From positions 21,454,501 through 21,518,500 of the forward strand of contig NC_059504.1 of the NCBI RefSeq assembly GCF_914767665.1: DNA of 64,000 nucleotides, read 5' to 3'. A model generated the notes under the pieces. That model did no database searches. It had not been told where the DNA came from and worked only from the letters and a program-made list of their open reading frames with translations. The DNA comes from Harmonia axyridis (taxonomy: Eukaryota; Arthropoda; Insecta; Coleoptera; Coccinellidae). The stretch's first letter is position 1. Every line of letters starts with the position of its first letter. This document shows positions 35,986 to 47,669 of this stretch, piece by piece. The translations under genes and the position numbers were made by a program.

Positions 35986-36500
35986 AAACAAAATTCGGCA
36001 CTCATACCTGGTGTCGTGTCACCTTTAGGAGTCCCCTTTCTTTCCGCTTATGAAATATCTTTCCGTTTTATTTTCGACCACGAGGCAATTTGGCATCGAC
36101 AGCCCTCCGGGTCATAACTCACGGCCTCCTTCGTCTCCTGTCAACGATCGTGCGCTCGAAATTCGACCCCGTGCATTCCTGGCATCGCGGCAGGCCGTGA
36201 ATAGCACCTCCCAGCCCTAAATCACAGCCCGAGGAATTCAGACCGCAATAATTAGATCCTTGTACGCGACGACTCTTACCCCGCTCCCGAATGACACATG
36301 TTTGACGTTAATTTGACATCAATGATGCCCCCGCTTTGTAAATACTACAGAGGTATTCATCGTTCGACGTGTTCTCTCTTAATTTGGTCGTTGTTTGGGC
36401 GTTGTTTATTGCTTTGGTAACATCGAGCTACCTTCGGTTTCCTAGTTTTTCTTAATTAACCTATCGAGTCGTTAGAGAGAAGGGAGGGAAAAATGTAACC
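35986..36500. promoter_or_regulatory. Candidate enhancer or alternative promoter in intron 1
   Basis: An approximately 500-bp GC-richer, non-repetitive block between two mobile elements, with no long frame. It includes CGATCGTGCGCTCG, GGCATCGCGGCAGGCC and an ACACATGT E-box-like site near 36295. Such islands in AT-rich insect introns often mark conserved regulatory DNA. The sequence cannot show whether it is an enhancer or a second first exon. Confidence 0.3.
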
Positions 36501-36749
36501 TCACTTCCTGAAGTTTTGCAGTCCGCGTATTGTGTAAGAGTTGGTATCGCTTTTACAATTAGTGATAAAGTATTTGTATCTAATCGAGGACTTGGTTTAC
36601 GCATTTAGTTACACTATCATTTATCATTTCAGCTGTGACAATCTGTTGGTTATTGATTACACACTGGCCGACGCATTTCAGTGATCTTTTCACTTTACAG
36701 GATGTCATTATAAACTGGACAAACATATATTGATAGATATGTAGATAGA

Positions 36750-37330
36750 GATTCACGGCTTGACTTGATTTTCAAGCTACTTGGCTTGAACCTGACTTGA
36801 TTTCAAGTCAAACTCAATAATAAAAAGAATAATATTTCTTAATATTGAGAAACCTCCAGGCTTTGTTTGATTTCATAATTTTCCATCCAGGATCTAAGAC
36901 ACATGAGGCATATTATAAATTTGTCGCCTAACCCATTGCAGGTTTTTGTAACTGTTTTAGCAGCTCTGGAAAATTGTCTTTCTACAGGAGCTGAAGATGC
37001 TAGCGTTGATAAAAACCATTTTGGCCAAGTTTGGAAAGATATTTCTATAACTACCAAAATCTTCCAATCGATCCTTTAAAAATGTGAGAAAACTAGATAC
37101 AAATAAAGTCACACTGGGGTGAAGTCTAAGCGCGCACGAGATTGCAGAAATATATGCCGTGCGACGCGTGCATATTAAGCTCAAGTAATATCAAGTAACG
37201 TGATATCAAGTCAAGCATTCAATATCTAATATAAAATCAAGTCAAGCTCAAGTATGTAATTTTTCACGAGCTTGAGTTTCAAATCAAGTAGTTGGTTAAA
37301 ATGTCAAGCTACTTGGCTTGATGAAGCCCC
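36750..37330 (-). mobile_element. hAT element remnant with dimerisation domain
   Basis: The minus strand at 37057-36839 encodes STLASSAPVERQFSRAAKTV, the conserved hAT C-terminal dimerisation motif, followed by GLGDKFIICLMCLRSW. A neighbouring frame (37184-36957) carries adjacent sequence, so there is at least one frameshift. Both ends carry TTCACGGCTTGACTTG / CAAGCTACTTGGCTTGATGA subterminal repeats. Most of the transposase (RNase-H core) is missing, so it is inactive. Close relative of 7540-8008. Confidence 0.85.
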
Positions 37331-37714
37331 ATATGTAGATGACACAGAGAAAATCATTTTTGCCTTATGAAATATATGCCTCGTTTTCGAAGCATATGCG
37401 AGATACAAGGTGTGCAACGTCATTTCTGAGCAATATTCTATTGAGTGTGGTCAGTTATGTATAACCTTTAAGTTACGATTTTGGTTATATCATAGTATTT
37501 TTCAGTGCTCAGTTCAGAAAAGGTGAAGAACTCTGAAAAAAATTCGAAATGACGAAAAACCTGCAACGCACGAGGTTTTTATTGGTTGCCAAATTGAATT
37601 TCATCATCTGAATGAACTCAGTTTCTAAGAATTTCTATGAAATAATTTCACCCGAAATTTATGAGATTTTTCAGTTTATATTCTCCAGTTTATAATGAAA
37701 CACCCCGTATACAC

Positions 37715-37780
37715 ACTCAATTATCTCATATTTCTAGAAATTATAAGATATATAAGAAATATGAGATAATTGAGTACGTT
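37715..37780. repeat. Short inverted repeat
   Basis: ACTCAATTATCTCATATTTCT (37727 region) pairs with AGAAATATGAGATAATTGAGT, separated by ~20 bases. Arms are 21 bp and perfect. May be a small MITE core. Confidence 0.85.
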
Positions 37781-37959
37781 TTTCTACATATGTGTTCAAA
37801 ACTACAATAAATTTATAACGTTCATTAAATTCAATGGAAAACATAGAAATAATACACTATGTAGAGTTAATGAATTTTATTTTCAGAAAGAAATATTATT
37901 TCGCGCCATCTCACATCGAAATAACTATTCTTTCAAGTACTTAGTTTAGTAGTTTACTA

Positions 37960-38535
37960 GTCCATAGATCTACCTTGTAGGTAGATCAATAAAGCCCATA
38001 AGATCTACCTTTTAGGTATATCAATATATCCCATAGATCTACCGTGTAGATAGATCAATAAAGCCCATAGATATACCTTTTAGGTATAACATTATATGAC
38101 ATAGATCTACCTTGTAGGTAGATCCTCATTGCCTATACATTGTCAATTCACATTCTCGGTAGATGTGCATTGCCGGTAGATCTATATTTCCCATTGATCT
38201 ACATTCTCGGTAGATCAGCACTGTTTGTAGATTCGCATCATCGGTAGATCCACATTGCCGATAGATCCACATTGCTCATAGATCCAAATTGCCCATAGGT
38301 TCACATTGTCCATTGATCATTATATGCCATAGATCTTCCTTCTAGGTAGATCCACATTGCCCATAGATTAATCTATATTTCCCATTGATCTACTTCGTCG
38401 ATAGAACCGCATTATTGGTAGATTCGAATCGTCGGCAGATCCTCATTGATCATACATCCACATTGCCCATAGAAACACATTGCCCATAGATCCACATTGT
38501 CCATAGGTGCACATTGCTGGTAGATCCAGTGCCCA
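37960..38535. repeat. Degenerate minisatellite with palindromic GATCTACC unit
   Basis: More than twenty variants of CCATAGATCTACCTTGTAGG or CATTG[C/T]CGGTAGATC follow each other with roughly 20-30 base spacing. Many units contain GATCTACC..GGTAGATC and so can form hairpins. Units at the left (CCTTGTAGGTAGATC) are more alike than those at the right (ACATTGCCCATAGATCCAC). The array ends about 570 bp before the first coding exon of pannier. No protein is encoded. Confidence 0.92.
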
Positions 38536-38539
38536 TAAA

Positions 38540-39109
38540 TAATATTATAATCTAAATTTTGAGATGTCATCTATGCCTTCTTCTCCACATACGTCTAATT
38601 GATACTCAATATTCGTTCACCCTATATGATGATTAATCATACACTTTAATTCTTTGAATAAATAAAATCGTAAAACATTAAAACGTGCCGACAGTAACAG
38701 CTGAAATTACATCTGCAATTTCAGTTGAAACACGTTCTTTAGGGATGAGGATTGTAAACCTATTGCTACGAGCTATTCATTCATTCTTATGTACCCTTAT
38801 TTGTATTCTTATCTATTTTGGAGATGGGAAGTCGTTCAGATATTAATGCTTCGTAATAATTTGTTCATGTTTAGGCCGTTACACGTTTGTCTACCAATTA
38901 GATAATTTTTGTACACTTCAACAGAAAATATATGAATGCTGTGGTTCCATTTTGGGTGACCCCTTGACTCCCCCACCCCTGGGACCGCGCTTAACTAGAA
39001 CTAAGTTATTCTTGAACGGTCACCCATCCAGATATTGACCACGCCTAAAGCTTCTTAGCTTCCAAATATTTAAGCCGAATTTCAATAATTCCATTTTTCT
39101 TTTTTCCAG
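38540..39109. other. Intron 1 end, unique sequence with 3' splice site
   Basis: No repeat match. The polypyrimidine tract CCATTTTTCTTTTTTCCAG ends at 39109 and is the acceptor for the first coding exon. Confidence 0.7.
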
Positions 39110-39470
39110 GTCCGTAATTAGCCCGAACAGGCCAGCATGTTCCACACCGGCGCCGGCGGCAACGGCTACGGCGACGGCAACGCGGGTTTCCACCAACACC
39201 TTCAGCAGTCCCCCGTCTACGTGCCGAGCAGCAGGGCCGTACCGCACCAATATTCCCCGGCGGCAGGCACCCATTTCGGCGCCGCCGCCCACCAGGGAGG
39301 CTGGGCTCACGCCGGCGGTTCCTACGGCGACATGGCCTCGCAGGCGCACGGTCTTGGGGGCGCCGCTCACGCCTCTCCCCTCTCCGCTGGTCAGTTCTAC
39401 ACCCAGAACATGGTCATGTCCTCTTGGCGGGCCTACGACGGCTCTGGATTCCAACGGACGTCACCTTATG
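39110..39470 (+). CDS. pnr: pannier exon with start codon (residues 1-111)
   Basis: Acceptor TTTTTTCCAG|GTCCG lies at 39109/39110 and donor CCTTATG|GTAAAT at 39470/39471. The coding part starts at ATG 39137. An in-frame TAG at 39119-39121 in the same exon makes this the first possible Met for this exon. The 111 residues form the low-complexity N-terminal activation region of a GATA4/5/6-type factor, rich in Gly, Ala, His and Gln. It contains QQSPVYVPSSRAVPHQYSP and ends SSWRAYDGSGFQRTSPY, a segment typical of insect Pannier just before the N-finger. GC content is far above the flanking introns. The exon ends in phase 1 and joins 52308. The long opposite-strand frame is an artefact of the GC-rich codons. 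Confidence 0.93.
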
Positions 39471-39758
39471 GTAAATATCGTGTATATGTTTAGGTAGTAT
39501 ATTAAATTTAGCATTGGCATGAAGTATGGCGAATCCGAGAAGCCAATTAACTCTATTCACCTTGAAAACCGCTCAGTTTCTATCATTTGTGTTGTCAACA
39601 TTTCGCTTACAGGCCACTAGATCTACCACTAGACTCTGCCACACCCTGTATAACCATCATTCACATCTATGGTTCATCCTACCGATAATATGGCGTCTAA
39701 AACGATTAAAAGCTTCACATTCGGCAGAACAGTTCGTCATCTATGTTATATATCTAAT

Positions 39759-40620
39759 AGGCCAATTGAAAAGTCCCCGGTCTACTATAGTAAACTACAT
39801 TTGTTTGGCAAAATTCGATTTTATTATTCAACAAGTTGCCTTCGGGGGAGATACAGCGATTATAGCGATCTTCCAACTCTTCGATACCGTTTTTGTAGTA
39901 CGATTTGTCTTTCGCTTCAAAATAGACCTCCGTTTCGGCGATTACTTCAGTGGTTTGAGAACATGAAAAAGTCGCTGAGGGCAAAATCTGGCTAATACGG
40001 TGGATGCAGAAGCAATTCGAAGCCCAGTTCATACAATTTTGCCATTGTTTTCATTGATTTGTGACACGGCGCAATATCTTGATGAAACAGCACTTTTTTT
40101 TCTTCAAATGGGGCCAGTTTTTAACGATTTCAGGGATTTGGAGGTAATCAATGAATATTATACCTTGCGCATCCCAGAATACTGTTGTCATAACCTTGCT
40201 AGCTGACTGTTGTGTTTTTCCTCGCTTTGGATTCAGATCATCGAGTGCAGTCCACTCAGCTGTCTGTCGATTGGACTCCGGAGTGAAATGATGAAACCAT
40301 GTTTCATCTATTATCACATATCGACGGAAAAATTCAGGCTTACAGCACTAAAACAGCTTCAAACACCGCCCAGAATCATTAACACGTTGTTGCTTTTGAT
40401 CAATTGTGAGCTCGCGCGCCACCCATTTTGCACACAGCTTTCTCATGTACAAATATTCGTGAATCGTTTGATGTACACGTTCAGATGTTATCTTCACAAT
40501 TTCTGCTATGTCGATCGAGTTTACTTTTGGGCATCCACTACGTTCGCCGTCTTCAGTGCTCATTTAACCACTTTTAAACTTAGCATACCAATCAATGATG
40601 GTTGATTTTCCTGGTGAAGA
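39759..40620 (-). mobile_element. mariner copy, 5'-truncated, in intron 2
   Basis: The terminal repeat AGGCCAATTGAAAAGTCCCC starts at 39759. Minus-strand frames encode, in order from 40620: SERSGCPK and ISERVHQTIHEYLYMRKLCA-like HTH sequence, DETWFHHFTPESNRQTAEWT (first catalytic Asp region), KVMTTVFWDAQGIIFIDYLQ, and the C-terminal NWASNCFCIH and EVIAETEVYFEAKDKSYYKN part. Frames shift several times, and the SPDLAP block is damaged. The left TIR and N-terminus are missing beyond 40620. Same family as 3843-5009, and more complete in the centre. Confidence 0.92.
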
Positions 40621-40904
40621 TCTCGGAATTTCTTAAGAGAAATCAGAAAATAATCTATGCTTAAATTTTAATCAATGTTTTGGCAAATGGTGCAACTGGC
40701 CATTAATCTGTTTGAGGTTATTCATTTAAAATATGTTCCAATTTTCAATACATGGTTGAGGCCAGCTCATTAGGAACAAGATATAACAAACATGTAGTTC
40801 TATGGTCTCAACTCGATATCGCCGACCGCTACTGTCACTCTCATTCTATTTTCACATCCCTGTGTTCACAGTAAGTTAAAAAAAGCAATCAGTTAATACA
40901 CAAC

Positions 40905-41555
40905 TAAGATGTCTAAAAACATGGTGAATGCACTCGTCAATTTTTGAATGGAATGACATTCGACCAAATTGAAAATATTAGTTTTATTTCGTGGCGGCGC
41001 CGCAATGTCATACCTAAGATGTCTAAAATCCAGGTGTATGAACTGATTAGCTTTTGTTTTGCCAATTTTGAGAATATTAGATAAGCTTCGTTATGTCATC
41101 TGTAGGTAGCGCTATCAACAAATTAACTCTCTCTCTCTCTCTATTACAAATATTTGAATTCATTCCAGCAAACGTTTCGTGTTTTGTTTCACGACTTTGC
41201 ACGATCATACTCGATTACACATCGCTTTTGATTGGTCAGTATCAGGTTTTAATTAATGTATCCAATCAAAATCAACGGAAATGACAAGTATGACATTGCG
41301 GCGCCGCCACGAACTAAAACTAATATTTTCAATTTGGTCGAATGTCATTGCATTCAAAATTTGACGAGTGCATTCACCATGTTTTTAGACATCTTAGTCA
41401 TACCTTTCATTTCGATCTTTTTTTCTTTGATTTTGGCAGGATACATCAATTAAAACCCGATCCTAGCCAGTCATAAGCTTAAACTAATATTCTCAAAATT
41501 GGCAAAACAAAAGCTAATCAGTCCATACACCAGGTTTTTAGACATCTTATACACA
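40905..41555. repeat. Interleaved inverted repeats (A-B-A'-B')
   Basis: Segment A (40908-41015, starting AAGATGTCTAAAAACATGGT) is mirrored at 41289-41402. Segment B (41018-41095, starting AAGATGTCTAAAATCCAGGT) is mirrored at 41473-41552. Both share the end TAAGATGTCTAAAA. The order A-B-A'-B' means neither pair nests in the other, so two related MITEs inserted and then rearranged, or one element has two end variants. GTGGCGGCGCCGC blocks give GC-rich stems. A CT dinucleotide run lies at 41128-41142. Confidence 0.85.
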
Positions 41556-41819
41556 ACCATAGTTCATATGTTCATAACCTAGTTTCATTTCACAATCTCA
41601 TATTGTTCTTATTCATTATAAGTATAAAAATCCAAGTATATCATCAGAATCTAAGGGTATCCCAATCCGTGGTAATAATAAAACATTATTTTTCATCCCA
41701 TAAAAGTTGGTGCTTTGATACCTATCTCGCCCTTAACACAATCCATGAAAAAACTCTTGTAACAATTTCTAACCTACTCTGCCTTCTCTGGTTTCATGGT
41801 TATCATCTGAGATCATAGA

Positions 41820-42260
41820 ACACATGTGACGTTTACACTTAAGCTCCCCTTTTTGATGGTCGGTTCGCGGCGGATCACACAGAGCAGAAAGAGGCGATAG
41901 ACGTGTATCATATCGTCAGTTCGAACGCAAATCATTCTCACCAGACGAATAATATCGAACGGCAATCTGGTGCCGCCGTGATTTACACTGATGCCCTTTA
42001 TCAGCTCCTTCTAATGCGTATCCCCAAATAGCTGAAAGGCCTGGCTTGAGATTTATGGACCAGACCACCGAACTTCCTGATCCTGAGATCGATGGGATCC
42101 GAGTTCATTGTTCAATTAATTGGTCTCTCACGCCAGAACACAAGGCGTGTTGAAGAGGCATTATGTTAATTTCGGTCTGTGACTGTGGTCGATTTGGTCG
42201 ACTTGATTGCAGAACGATTTTATAAGTAGATCGATTTTCCAATAGGAATGTTATGTTTTC
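41820..42260. promoter_or_regulatory. Candidate enhancer in intron 2
   Basis: A unique GC-richer block next to a rosa-like transposon. It has a palindromic E-box CACATGTG at 41821, GATA-type sites (TTTATCAG near 41998, GCGATAG near 41893) and CAATTAATTGG near 42114. No exon fits. Pannier works with bHLH proteins on shared enhancers, which makes the E-box plus GATA mix plausible. Function is inferred only. Confidence 0.28.
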
Positions 42261-42414
42261 TGAATCTAATGACAAGCGGCTTGTCCTATATGAGGCAGAT
42301 GAAGCAATGCCTCACAAAATAAGTTCTGTAAATTACTGGAATTGATTGAATATTTTATTAATCCATCACATCCTCAATTTCACATCATACACTGGGTCTC
42401 TATTGCATAATATA

Positions 42415-43355
42415 AAGGGTGTTGTTTTTAGAGCTATAGAACTTTAAATTGCAACAAAACAACGATGGATTATTCGATTGACATAAATTTTATTTATCCG
42501 CAAGATAATCTTGTGGCATTACATTTTAAATATGATTTCTGGCATATGACCGCCACGGCTGGCTCAGATGTAGTCCAATCTGGACGTCCAATTTTCGATG
42601 ACTTTTTCCAACATTTGTGGCTGTATATCGGCAATAACACGGCGAATGTTGTCTTCCAAATGGTCAAGGGTTGTGGCTTATCCGCATAGCATAGACCAAT
42701 GACTACATAGCCCCACAGAAAGTAGTCTAGCGGTGTTAAATCACAAGATCTTGGAGGCCAATTCACAGGTCCAAAAAGTGAAATTAGGCGGTCAGCAAAC
42801 GTGTCTTTCAATAAATCGATTGTGGCACGAGCTGTGTGACATGTTGCGCCGTCTTGTTGGAACCACAGCTCCTGGACATCATGGTTGTTCAATTCAGGAA
42901 TGAAAAAGTTAGTAATCATGGCTCTATACCGATCACCATTGACTGTAACGTTCTGACCATCATCGTTTTTGAAGAGGTAAGGACCAATGATTCCACTAGC
43001 CCATAAAGCGCACCAAACAGTCAGTTTTTCTGGATGTAACGGTGTTTCGACATACACTTGAGGATTAACTTCACTCCAAATGCGGCAGTTTTGTTTGTTG
43101 ACGTAGCTATTCAACCAGAAGTGCGCTTCATCGCTAAACAAAATAAAATGGACGTAGTGCGCGATACGTATTCCGCACAGAACCATTATTTTCGAAATAA
43201 AATTGCACTATTTGCAAGCGTTGTTCAGGCGTGAGTCTATTCATGATGAATTGCCAAACCAAACTGAGAATAAATCACTTGACAACTCTTAAATCGGTCG
43301 CCATTTTGAACTGTAATGCCAACCTAAAGTTATATACCTCGAAAAAAACACCCGT
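42415..43355 (-). mobile_element. rosa-like (DD41D) mariner-related transposon, internally deleted
   Basis: Flanked by TA at 42413-42414 and 43356-43357. Terminal repeats are AAGGGTGTTGTTTTTAGAGC at the left and the complement of AAGTTATATACCTCG..CACCCG at the right. The minus strand starts near 43250 with NRLTPEQRLQIVQFYFENN, then jumps by a deletion of roughly 130-150 residues to HFILFSDEAHFWLN (first Asp). It continues IWSEVNPQVY, WFQQDGATCHTARATIDLLK (second Asp) and CDLTPLDYFLWGYV. The third Asp follows after 41 residues, the spacing of the rosa group. The frame from 43186 to 42494 is open for 230 codons, so the copy is fairly young though defective. Confidence 0.9.
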
Positions 43356-43359
43356 TACA

Positions 43360-44865
43360 TGCTCAATCTCACTATTCTGGCATATTCATCTCACTTTCTT
43401 AATAATAGGTTTGAGGCATGCCTCACGCGCTTTCTTGTCTAGCCCGTTATCTACATCGACGCGACAAGAAATCAAGAATATTCCTACGCCTTTGAAGGTG
43501 GCTTTAATGAATAGATTTGACGCATGGCTCGATCCATGGTCGAGAGTGCCAAAGGGCGAACTGTAATTATTCTGCTCTATTCGGGTTAATCGAAAAGTGG
43601 TAAATCGGGTTAGTTTTCACTTTGTTGTGATTTGGTGGTAGCGTTTGTTGTGTCTCCTCGTGTGTCTCGACTGTCTCATTTGTGTCTGTGTTTTAGTAAA
43701 CTTTTTTTCGAAAAGTCTTTTCATTTTGTTTATCGTCTTAATTACTACCAGAAATGGATTAGGCAGGACTGAGTGAGTCGTTTCAAATTTTCAAGGTGAA
43801 TGAAAATATTCGAATTACTTGTGATTTTGTTTATTACCTACAATCAGAATATTTTTTCTGATTTGCCTCGCAATCTTATACTGTCACTTTCCGCCACTTT
43901 CTCATGGCTGAAGGCGGCGTAATTCACCAAATTTTGAACTATATCGAATAGATTTTTCTTTGATTAGGCCTTGTGAACACAAATTATTTATTTAGTTATT
44001 TATATACGGACAAACCATTTTACATATTAACAAATGAACCATGAAAAAAAACACACAATCAAGTGGGAAAACAAAATTCAAAAAAATTATTAAGTGATCT
44101 GAAATAATTCTTCAGTTGAATCTGAAGATTTCAAAATAGTCCATCATCATTAAAACAATCGCTACACTTATCAGGTTCTCAAGTTATCTTCCAACTTTAG
44201 TATAACGATTTGAAGAGTTTCTTTAAAGGTTCAATCAACATTTAAGGAGATAATATGGGACAACTTCTTCACTTCAACACCTACTGAATCTTTATGATTA
44301 CCTATAAAGGCTAGCATTAATGCCATTCAAATGTAACCCATAAGGGGACATATATAGATGATTTGGAGTATTTTTTCGAAAAATGTGTTTCATGTATCAA
44401 TTTCCGATACTTTTTTAGTTTTTTTGCATAGTGGTATGGATAATATGGTTTTTCAAACCTATTTGGAAAACCTCTAATTTCAAAAAGAATCACTGAAAAC
44501 TATCAAATGCGATTAAACACTATTTCCCTTCTGAATTTCTCTCAAGTATCACTAATAAATCATCAAGTAGCCCGAAACACGTGTTGTTTCTTTTACTACG
44601 ACTGAAACAAATGTAAGAGACAGCTGGAGATGTCAACAGACGTTGGCGATATTCTCATAGATATGTATCTGCAATCTGAAACGATTACTACAATTGAATT
44701 TGGAAAACCCTGAAATAGAAAACTGCCAGCTGGTGAAGGGACAATTATCATTCTCATTTCTCATTTTTAATTGTTTTACCGTGATTGTCTATTTAATTTT
44801 AGAAGTAGACGCAAGTATAAAAAACTCCCTCCGTACTTCCGTATGCCATACACCTCAAAGATATA
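43360..44865. other. Intron 2 sequence, partly unique
   Basis: 43400-43800 is GC-richer (CTACATCGACGCGACAAG, GATCCATGGTCGAGAGTG) and not repeated here, so could be regulatory. 43985-44040 resembles a LINE 3' tail also seen at 27480. The remainder is AT-rich with nothing recognised. Confidence 0.4.
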
Positions 44866-45715
44866 CAGGGTGTTTCCAAATTACACGTGAACCTTGGAGG
44901 ACGTGTTAGTATGATTCATTTGCTGTCGTTTGAGCCATATTTAGTGATAACCAAAAATCAACAGTTTACGAAATATTTTAGGAGATTTCTCACTTCATTT
45001 TTTGTCAATTTTTTTACGTTGACCAAATTTCATTATAATAGTGGATTATTTTCGTGGCCAGCGAGAAGTCCGGATCCAACACCTTTAGAATAGACGAAGC
45101 AGCGAGAAGATTGAGAGTAAATTTTAGGCAGAAAGTAACTGAAGAATAAGAAAGAGGGAATATGCTTTTATAAGGAATGGTGTAGGTCATTTCAGAATTT
45201 TTGAATACATTTTCTACTGAAATTTTGAGTTTAACTGGAATAAAAAATATTTAATTCATTACTTGCCTTTCTTTGCTTCTTTTCTCTTTAAAATCAAAAT
45301 CTGCTTTAACAAAATTAATCCCTGCATTCTGACGAAAACTTTTAAGGAAAAAGGAAGGAATTTGGCAAGTTTTTAAAATAGTTTTGTCATACATGAATTG
45401 TGGAATTTGAAAGTTGCATGCAAATTTATTTTGGAAATTTACTAGTCTTTTCCGCATATACCAACTTTCAAATTATACTAATTCTTATTCAACATTTAAT
45501 ATAGCATAGTTTTGCTTTTTTCATACATCATATCTTTTTCTAATGAAAATATTCAAACAAACTGAGTCAACTTATAAAAAATTGACGAAAAATGAAGTAA
45601 GGTAAACACAAGAACTCAAATATCTCGGAAACTATTGAAAATATGGCTCAATCGATAGCAAATGATTGATACCAACACCTCCTTCAAAGTTCACGTCTAA
45701 TTTGGAAACACCCTG
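44866..45715. mobile_element. Long-TIR Tc/mariner-like element, decayed
   Basis: CAGGGTGTTTCCAAATTA at 44866 and its mirror TAATTTGGAAACACCCTG ending 45715 are flanked by TA on both sides. Inverted arms extend about 150 bp with moderate divergence. Near 45048 the plus strand reads LFSWPARSPDPTPLE, a remnant of the WPARSPDLTPLD catalytic block of Tc/mariner-type transposases. The rest of the protein is gone. Confidence 0.82.
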
Positions 45716-45719
45716 TATA

Positions 45720-47660
45720 ACACAAAGTCCCCTGATCAACTTATGGGCCATAGAGTGCTACTATCACTTCTCTATTAAGAATATATTTTCTTCTCTATTT
45801 TTACCGATCAGGCCTCATAATAAGTGCCAGTTCGGAAAATACAGCTAACGACCAAAGCTGAAGATATTAACTTAGGTGTATAATAATAAAACATATCCAA
45901 GGGGAGATAAACAGGGCTATAAAATCTTAATTTGCCAGACATCCTACGAACAGAAAATAATCATAATCGCAGTATGGTGATCGATTATTCTAATTATACC
46001 TAAAGTTATATCCAAGTTTCATTCTTAATTGAGATGAGGAGCTTTTAATAACAAGATAGAGTGTTCACTTTTGAAGTGGGCCCACAATTTATGTGGATAT
46101 AATAGACACTTCGGCTGGAGCCAGTGTATTGATAAAAGTCTTCGGAAAGCACTACCTAATGTGAACAAGAATAGAATTCTTCATAAATTTCTATTTTCTA
46201 CTCATTGCTCTGAATGTGAAGATTCATTATTTCCACATTATAAGAATATTTGACTCCTTGAAAAAAAATTTGAGAATTATAATATTTCGTGAGATTTGAA
46301 CCTGGAATTATTTTATAATTTCGAAATCAATTGCGATAGGGACATGTTACTTTTTCGAATATATGTATAATTCCATATTACATAATTATGTAGGGATCAT
46401 TTTGATTTACGTTTTCTGTTTTGATTGTTCAGTTTTCACCTTCATTATATGTTTGTACACTGACTGACGACTGTCCACTTATTTCTTCCTCTCTCTCTCT
46501 CTCTCTCTCTCACACAACTCAAATTATCCCTCCAAAACAACAACTTCGAGTCCATAGAAGATATTTTAATTCACCTATAAATATTTATTTGAAATTAAAA
46601 TATTGGATTCATTGATATCATTCCATATCCACGTATGTTCAGTAATTTTCACAAATGGAGGGTCATTTTATTTTTGTTTTCTGTTTTGAATGTTTAGTTA
46701 TAATTTTCAAAATATACTAAGTGTCTCATTTGAAAGTGTCCACCCTCAATAACTCAACAACGAATTAGAATTTGTATGAACCTGCAGTTAAGTTCTAATG
46801 AAGTAAATATTCACAAAGTTACAGGGTATTTTTTATGAAATTATGGTACCAATAAAACTAAATGAAACAGAGATGTTCTAATTGATCGTACAATTTCTAT
46901 TGAAAGAAAAATATTTTAACAAACAGTAGATATATTAGTAAAAATTTACCGCAGTGAGCTCCCTGCTCAGATATCGCTTTCAGTACAGTACAAAATCAGT
47001 CAAATTAGGGGAAGAATATTTTTTCTAGGGTTGTCATGAATATGTCACTAAACAAATTTGATGAAGGGTAGACCATCTAATTGTGAATAGACTTTTTCAT
47101 AACACTTAAAATAGCTCACCCTAGACATATTTAAAGAAGCCTCATTGCCTCTTCCTTCATATCAACAATGACAGAAGGGTTTTCATAGAATTGTTAGTTC
47201 TTAAGTAAGTACTCGACTTCTTTAGTTGCTATAGACGGAAATAAATTTACTACATCAAATGCATTTGCAGTCAAAAATATTAATCAGTTTAATTGAAAAC
47301 ACTCAAATTTTCGAAGCGGTAATTTTCAAAATTAAAATTACCTATAGAATGAATAAATATAGTAAAATAAGAATGTAAGAGTCTCTGCACAATAATGATG
47401 CCATTATTCAATTCTCAATTCGAGTCACCATAAGTAAAAACAAGTAGGGGCGCAATTATAATATTTGCCCAGGGGCGATTCTTGTGCTAGGCGAACCCTG
47501 CCTACTTAATAATGGCTATTATCACATCAGAATCTTATTCCCCAGGAAAAATAGCTATCATTATTGACGCGTGGTACTTTTAATTTACCATAGAAACAGG
47601 GACGGCGCGAGTAATTTTGGCGCCTGAAGCAAAAACATGATTAGATATATGTTGTCGGAT
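45720..47660. other. AT-rich intron 2 stretch with CT microsatellite
   Basis: A (CT)n run lies at 46489-46511. Otherwise this is unassigned AT-rich sequence. 46715-46860 has a CTAAGTGTCTCATTTGAAAG start that may be another mobile element. No exon was seen. Confidence 0.5.
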
Positions 47661-47669
47661 TGTGTTATA

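Noticed and set aside
37960..38535. CRISPR-like array of short repeats
   Set aside because: Units and spacers both vary, units are palindromic and drift gradually, and the context is a eukaryotic intron. It is a minisatellite.
39020..39454. 144-codon open frame on the minus strand opposite the first coding exon
   Set aside because: It mirrors the GC-rich Gly/Ala codons of the plus-strand exon, has no domain, and the plus strand has correct splice sites and a pannier protein.
42465..42689. 74-codon plus-strand frame
   Set aside because: Antisense of the rosa-like transposase C-terminus.
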